A stretch of DNA of 7,088 nucleotides, taken from assembly GCA_017402895.1 (NCBI GenBank), contig JAFPLG010000115.1, forward strand, positions 1 through 7,088, written 5' to 3'. The notes under the pieces are model-generated. The model worked only from the letters and a program-made list of their open reading frames with translations, was not told the origin of the DNA and did no database searches. Positions 4,931 to 7,088 of the stretch are shown here, piece by piece (positions within the stretch are counted from its first letter, which is position 1; every line of letters starts with the position of its first letter). Origin of the DNA: Paludibacteraceae bacterium (GTDB lineage: Bacteria > Bacteroidota > Bacteroidia > Bacteroidales > Paludibacteraceae). Made by a program: the position numbers and the translations under genes.

Positions 4931-6057
4931 TAGCATTTAATCAACCTCATCTAACGGGCAAGGAAGCCCATTACATGTACGAAGCCGTTTATGCCGGCAA
5001 GTTGTCCGGAAACGGTAAGTTTACCAAGCGTTGCCAAGCATGGTTCGAAGAGCGTTACGGATTTCGTAAGACGCTGCTGACCACGAGTGGTACCGACGCA
5101 CTGGAGATGTGCGCCATGCTATGTGACCTACAGCCGGGTGACGAAGTGATCATCCCGAGTTATACCTTTGTGAGCACCGCGCTGGCTTTCTTGCGCGAGG
5201 GGGCTAAGGTGGTGTTTGCCGACTCAATGAAGCGCAATCCGAACCTGGATGCCGAACAGTTGGAGTCGCTTATTACGCCACGAACGAAGGTTATCGTCCC
5301 TGTTCATTATGCCGGCGTAGCCTGCGACATGGATGCCGTCATGGCTGTAGCCAAGAAGCACAACCTGCTCGTGGTAGAAGATGCCGCACAAGCCATCGAC
5401 AGTTTCTACAAAGGAAAGCCGTTAGGCGGCATCGGTCATATGGCCGCTTTTTCGTTCCACGAGACCAAGAATATCACGGCCGGTGGTGAAGGAGGACTAC
5501 TCGTAGTGAATGATGAGCGCTTTGTTCGCCGTTGTGAGATCCTATGGGAAAAAGGAACGAACCGTGCGGAGTTCTTCCGTGGAGAGGTGAATAAATACGG
5601 TTGGGTGGATATGGGTTCGAGTTTCCTGCCGAGCGAGGTGAATGCCGCTTTCCTATGGGCGCAACTCGAGAACCTAGATGAGATACAAACGAAGCGTCGT
5701 CAGCTCTGGGAACACTACTACGAGCGACTGGCTCCGCTGGCCAAACGTGGTTTATTCTCCCTGCCTGATGTGCCGGACTATGCAACCAACAATGCTCATA
5801 TGTTCTATCTGGTCTTCCCAGACTATGAGAAACGGACGGCATTCATCAAATACCTCAAGGAGAATGGAGTAGGCGCAGTATTCCACTACCTGAGTCTGCA
5901 CAGCAGCGACTTCTACTGTTCGCGTCACGATGGCCGTTCGTTGCCGGAGTGTGACCGCTATGCCGACTGTCTAGTACGTCTGCCGCTCTTCTACGACTTG
6001 ACAATCGAACAAGTAGATTATATTGTTGACACGATTGAGAAATTGTATGCCGAATAA
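4927..6057 (+). CDS. wecE: WecE/RffA-type dTDP-4-amino-4,6-dideoxygalactose transaminase
   Basis: This 376-residue DegT/DnrJ/EryC1 aminotransferase resembles E. coli WecE along its whole length, from memory, including the same overall size. WecE uses PLP and glutamate to aminate dTDP-4-keto-6-deoxyglucose, giving dTDP-4-amino-4,6-dideoxy-D-galactose. Shared landmarks are MIAFNQPHLTGKE at the N terminus, TSGTDALEM, GDEVIIPSYTFVSTA, VPVHYAGVACDMD, VVEDAAQAI, FSFHETKNITAGGEGG with the PLP-binding Lys181, WEKGTNRAEFFRGEV, MGSSFLPSE and RLPLFYDL. ATG 4927 overlaps the upstream stop as ATGA; an in-frame extension back to 4843 lies within that gene and was rejected. No glucose-1-phosphate thymidylyltransferase or dehydratase is in the window, so the dTDP-sugar must come from genes elsewhere. 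E. coli acetylates this product with the GNAT enzyme WecD; here a PglD-like enzyme takes that place. Related 4-amino sugars remain possible products. Confidence 0.9.
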   Translation: MIAFNQPHLTGKEAHYMYEAVYAGKLSGNGKFTKRCQAWFEERYGFRKTLLTTSGTDALEMCAMLCDLQPGDEVIIPSYTFVSTALAFLREGAKVVFADSMKRNPNLDAEQLESLITPRTKVIVPVHYAGVACDMDAVMAVAKKHNLLVVEDAAQAIDSFYKGKPLGGIGHMAAFSFHETKNITAGGEGGLLVVNDERFVRRCEILWEKGTNRAEFFRGEVNKYGWVDMGSSFLPSEVNAAFLWAQLENLDEIQTKRRQLWEHYYERLAPLAKRGLFSLPDVPDYATNNAHMFYLVFPDYEKRTAFIKYLKENGVGAVFHYLSLHSSDFYCSRHDGRSLPECDRYADCLVRLPLFYDLTIEQVDYIVDTIEKLYAE

Positions 6058-7015
6058 GCAAATCAAACAGTGGATAAGTTGGGGACTTCTCTTCTCCGCG
6101 TTGGCGTACTCCCTATTATGGGTTGTATGTGGCGGCGGTAATATCAAGGACCCGTTCTACTGGATGGCCAAGTACAGTGCGTTGGAGTCCAGTTGGATGA
6201 CTTGCGGCACGATAGCTGTAGGCTATCTATGGATGTTGCTGTTCGGTAAGACAATCTTCTCACTGCGCGTACTAGGCTGGCTGTGTACGACGGTTGCGGT
6301 GGCCTTGCCATACGTCATGTTGCTGGACAAAGAGCAACGGCGGGCAAATCTCCACTGGTTAGGACTGACCTACTGGTTGGTAGGTTACGGCTCTTTTCAG
6401 GAATTCTCGCCGGGCACACTAAGTGTACTGCAACTCTCGGCGCTGATGTGCATGCTGGTGAGTGAAAAGCATTCATCAGTCAACGGTAATCACTCAATGG
6501 TCATTGGTCTGATTATTGCCACCCTGGTGCTGATTCGTTTCCCGAATATACTGGCGGTAGGAGTGCTGGCGGTATGGTATGTATGGCGTTTCCGAGAAGA
6601 AGGCTTGAAGACGAACTTTCTAAAGCAAGCGGCTATCGGGATAGGAACAGCCGCGGTGGTGTATGCGATGGGAATAGTATGCTGGTACTATTGTATGAAT
6701 CATGGTACAACGGCCCCTGTGGCCCAACATACAATCGAAAAGATGGTGCAGATGATGGGCGAGAATGGTTACCGACTGGTGGCTGACGTGGCACTATGGG
6801 GCGCTTTTGGTTTCGGCCTATGGCTGGCCGGCAGAGCGCAGAAGGCCGTATGGCAGTGGTTGATAGCTGTGGCAACGGGTGGACTGATGCTCTACTACGT
6901 GATTTATGCTTTCCCGGCCAGTCAGTGGTACAATATCGACCAGTCCTACTTGATCGTTTCGCTGGTGCTATTCTTGGCAGTGGTTCTCATCTATCAGCGC
7001 GGAAAGCACGACTAG
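6047..7015 (+). CDS. Multipass inner-membrane protein, possibly the first part of a polyprenyl-phosphate-sugar-dependent glycosyltransferase
   Basis: The 322-residue product is dominated by hydrophobic stretches, about eight to ten likely helices, separated by short polar loops. I do not recognise a named family. The general look (a SPGTLSVLQL loop followed by a helix and LIRFPNILAVG) recalls GT-C-like or GtrC-like membrane glycosyltransferases that use lipid-linked sugars in the periplasm, as ArnT does. Following a sugar synthase, a polyprenyl-phosphate GT2 enzyme and a flippase pair, that role would complete the pathway, but it is inference. ATG 6047 overlaps the aminotransferase by 11 bases; a TTG at 6023 would add eight residues and is less likely. 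It ends at TAG (7013-7015), the only TAG stop in the window. The same frame continues through CCG to an ATG at 7019 with another hydrophobic segment, so this may be only the N-terminal part of a longer protein. Confidence 0.7.
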   Translation: MPNKQIKQWISWGLLFSALAYSLLWVVCGGGNIKDPFYWMAKYSALESSWMTCGTIAVGYLWMLLFGKTIFSLRVLGWLCTTVAVALPYVMLLDKEQRRANLHWLGLTYWLVGYGSFQEFSPGTLSVLQLSALMCMLVSEKHSSVNGNHSMVIGLIIATLVLIRFPNILAVGVLAVWYVWRFREEGLKTNFLKQAAIGIGTAAVVYAMGIVCWYYCMNHGTTAPVAQHTIEKMVQMMGENGYRLVADVALWGAFGFGLWLAGRAQKAVWQWLIAVATGGLMLYYVIYAFPASQWYNIDQSYLIVSLVLFLAVVLIYQRGKHD

Positions 7016-7018
7016 CCG

Positions 7019-7088
7019 ATGTCGGAACTGTGGCTCTCGCTTCTTTTGATGTCGGTGGCATCAATGGGAACGGATACCGGCTGGCTAA
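7019..7088 (+). CDS. Start of a downstream membrane ORF, or continuation of the preceding one (partial)
   Basis: Twenty-three codons are visible from the ATG at 7019 to the window edge. They encode a hydrophobic segment (LWLSLLLMSVASM) followed by GTDTGWL. It is in the same frame as the 322-residue membrane protein, separated from it by TAG-CCG. Either it is a new gene with a three-base spacer, or it is the remainder of a membrane protein split by a stop codon. A helix followed by a Gly-Thr/Ser-Asp/Asn-rich loop is what I would expect in the middle of a long membrane glycosyltransferase rather than at the start of a new protein, but that is an impression, not an alignment. Confidence 0.5.
   Translation, partial: MSELWLSLLLMSVASMGTDTGWL

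Overview
The window is a tightly packed set of genes, all on the + strand, from what looks like a surface-glycan (LPS, capsule or glycoprotein) biosynthesis locus of a member of the Bacteroidales. The evidence for that lineage is indirect. No start codon is preceded by a recognisable Shine-Dalgarno sequence, and several have A/T-rich leaders instead. The gene families are typical of Bacteroidota glycan loci, and codon use looks uniform with moderate GC. I cannot name the genus; something Prevotella-like is a guess.

Layout: (1) the last 21 codons of an unidentified upstream gene (to 67); (2) an ATP-grasp ligase (64-1227); (3) a MaoC/hotdog hydratase (1253-1720); (4) a CitE/HpcH-type CoA-ester lyase (1733-2617); (5) a GT2 polyprenyl-phosphate glycosyltransferase with two C-terminal membrane segments (2614-3549); (6) a PglD/NeuD-like hexapeptide acyltransferase (3551-4207); (7, 8) two small four-helix EamA/EmrE-like membrane proteins (4248-4583 and 4580-4930); (9) a WecE-type aminotransferase (4927-6057); (10) a multipass membrane protein (6047-7015); and (11) an in-frame continuation or next gene that runs off the window (7019 onward). 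Junctions are overlaps of 4-11 bases or gaps of at most 40 bases, so one transcription unit is likely. I see no internal promoter or terminator, and no stretch over 300 bases lacks a gene.

Working model (inference): genes 5, 7, 8, 9 and 10 resemble the logic of the ArnB-ArnC-ArnE/ArnF-ArnT and GtrB-GtrA-GtrC systems. WecE would make dTDP-4-amino-4,6-dideoxygalactose and the hexapeptide enzyme would N-acylate it. The GT2 enzyme would move the sugar to undecaprenyl phosphate, the two small membrane proteins would flip it, and the large membrane protein would transfer it to a periplasmic glycan. The ATP-grasp, MaoC and CitE genes could make or attach an unusual acyl group, as the ant genes do for anthrose.

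The strangest feature is a set of 7-base tandem repeats. Three arrays begin at or just before a stop codon and fill the gap to the next gene, and a fourth lies inside the ATP-grasp gene. Unit sequences differ from array to array, but the 7-base period is constant. Because 7 is not a multiple of 3, units carrying TAA or TGA place stops in successive frames. The final membrane-protein gene also ends at an in-frame TAG, followed six bases later by an in-frame ATG and what looks like more of the same protein.
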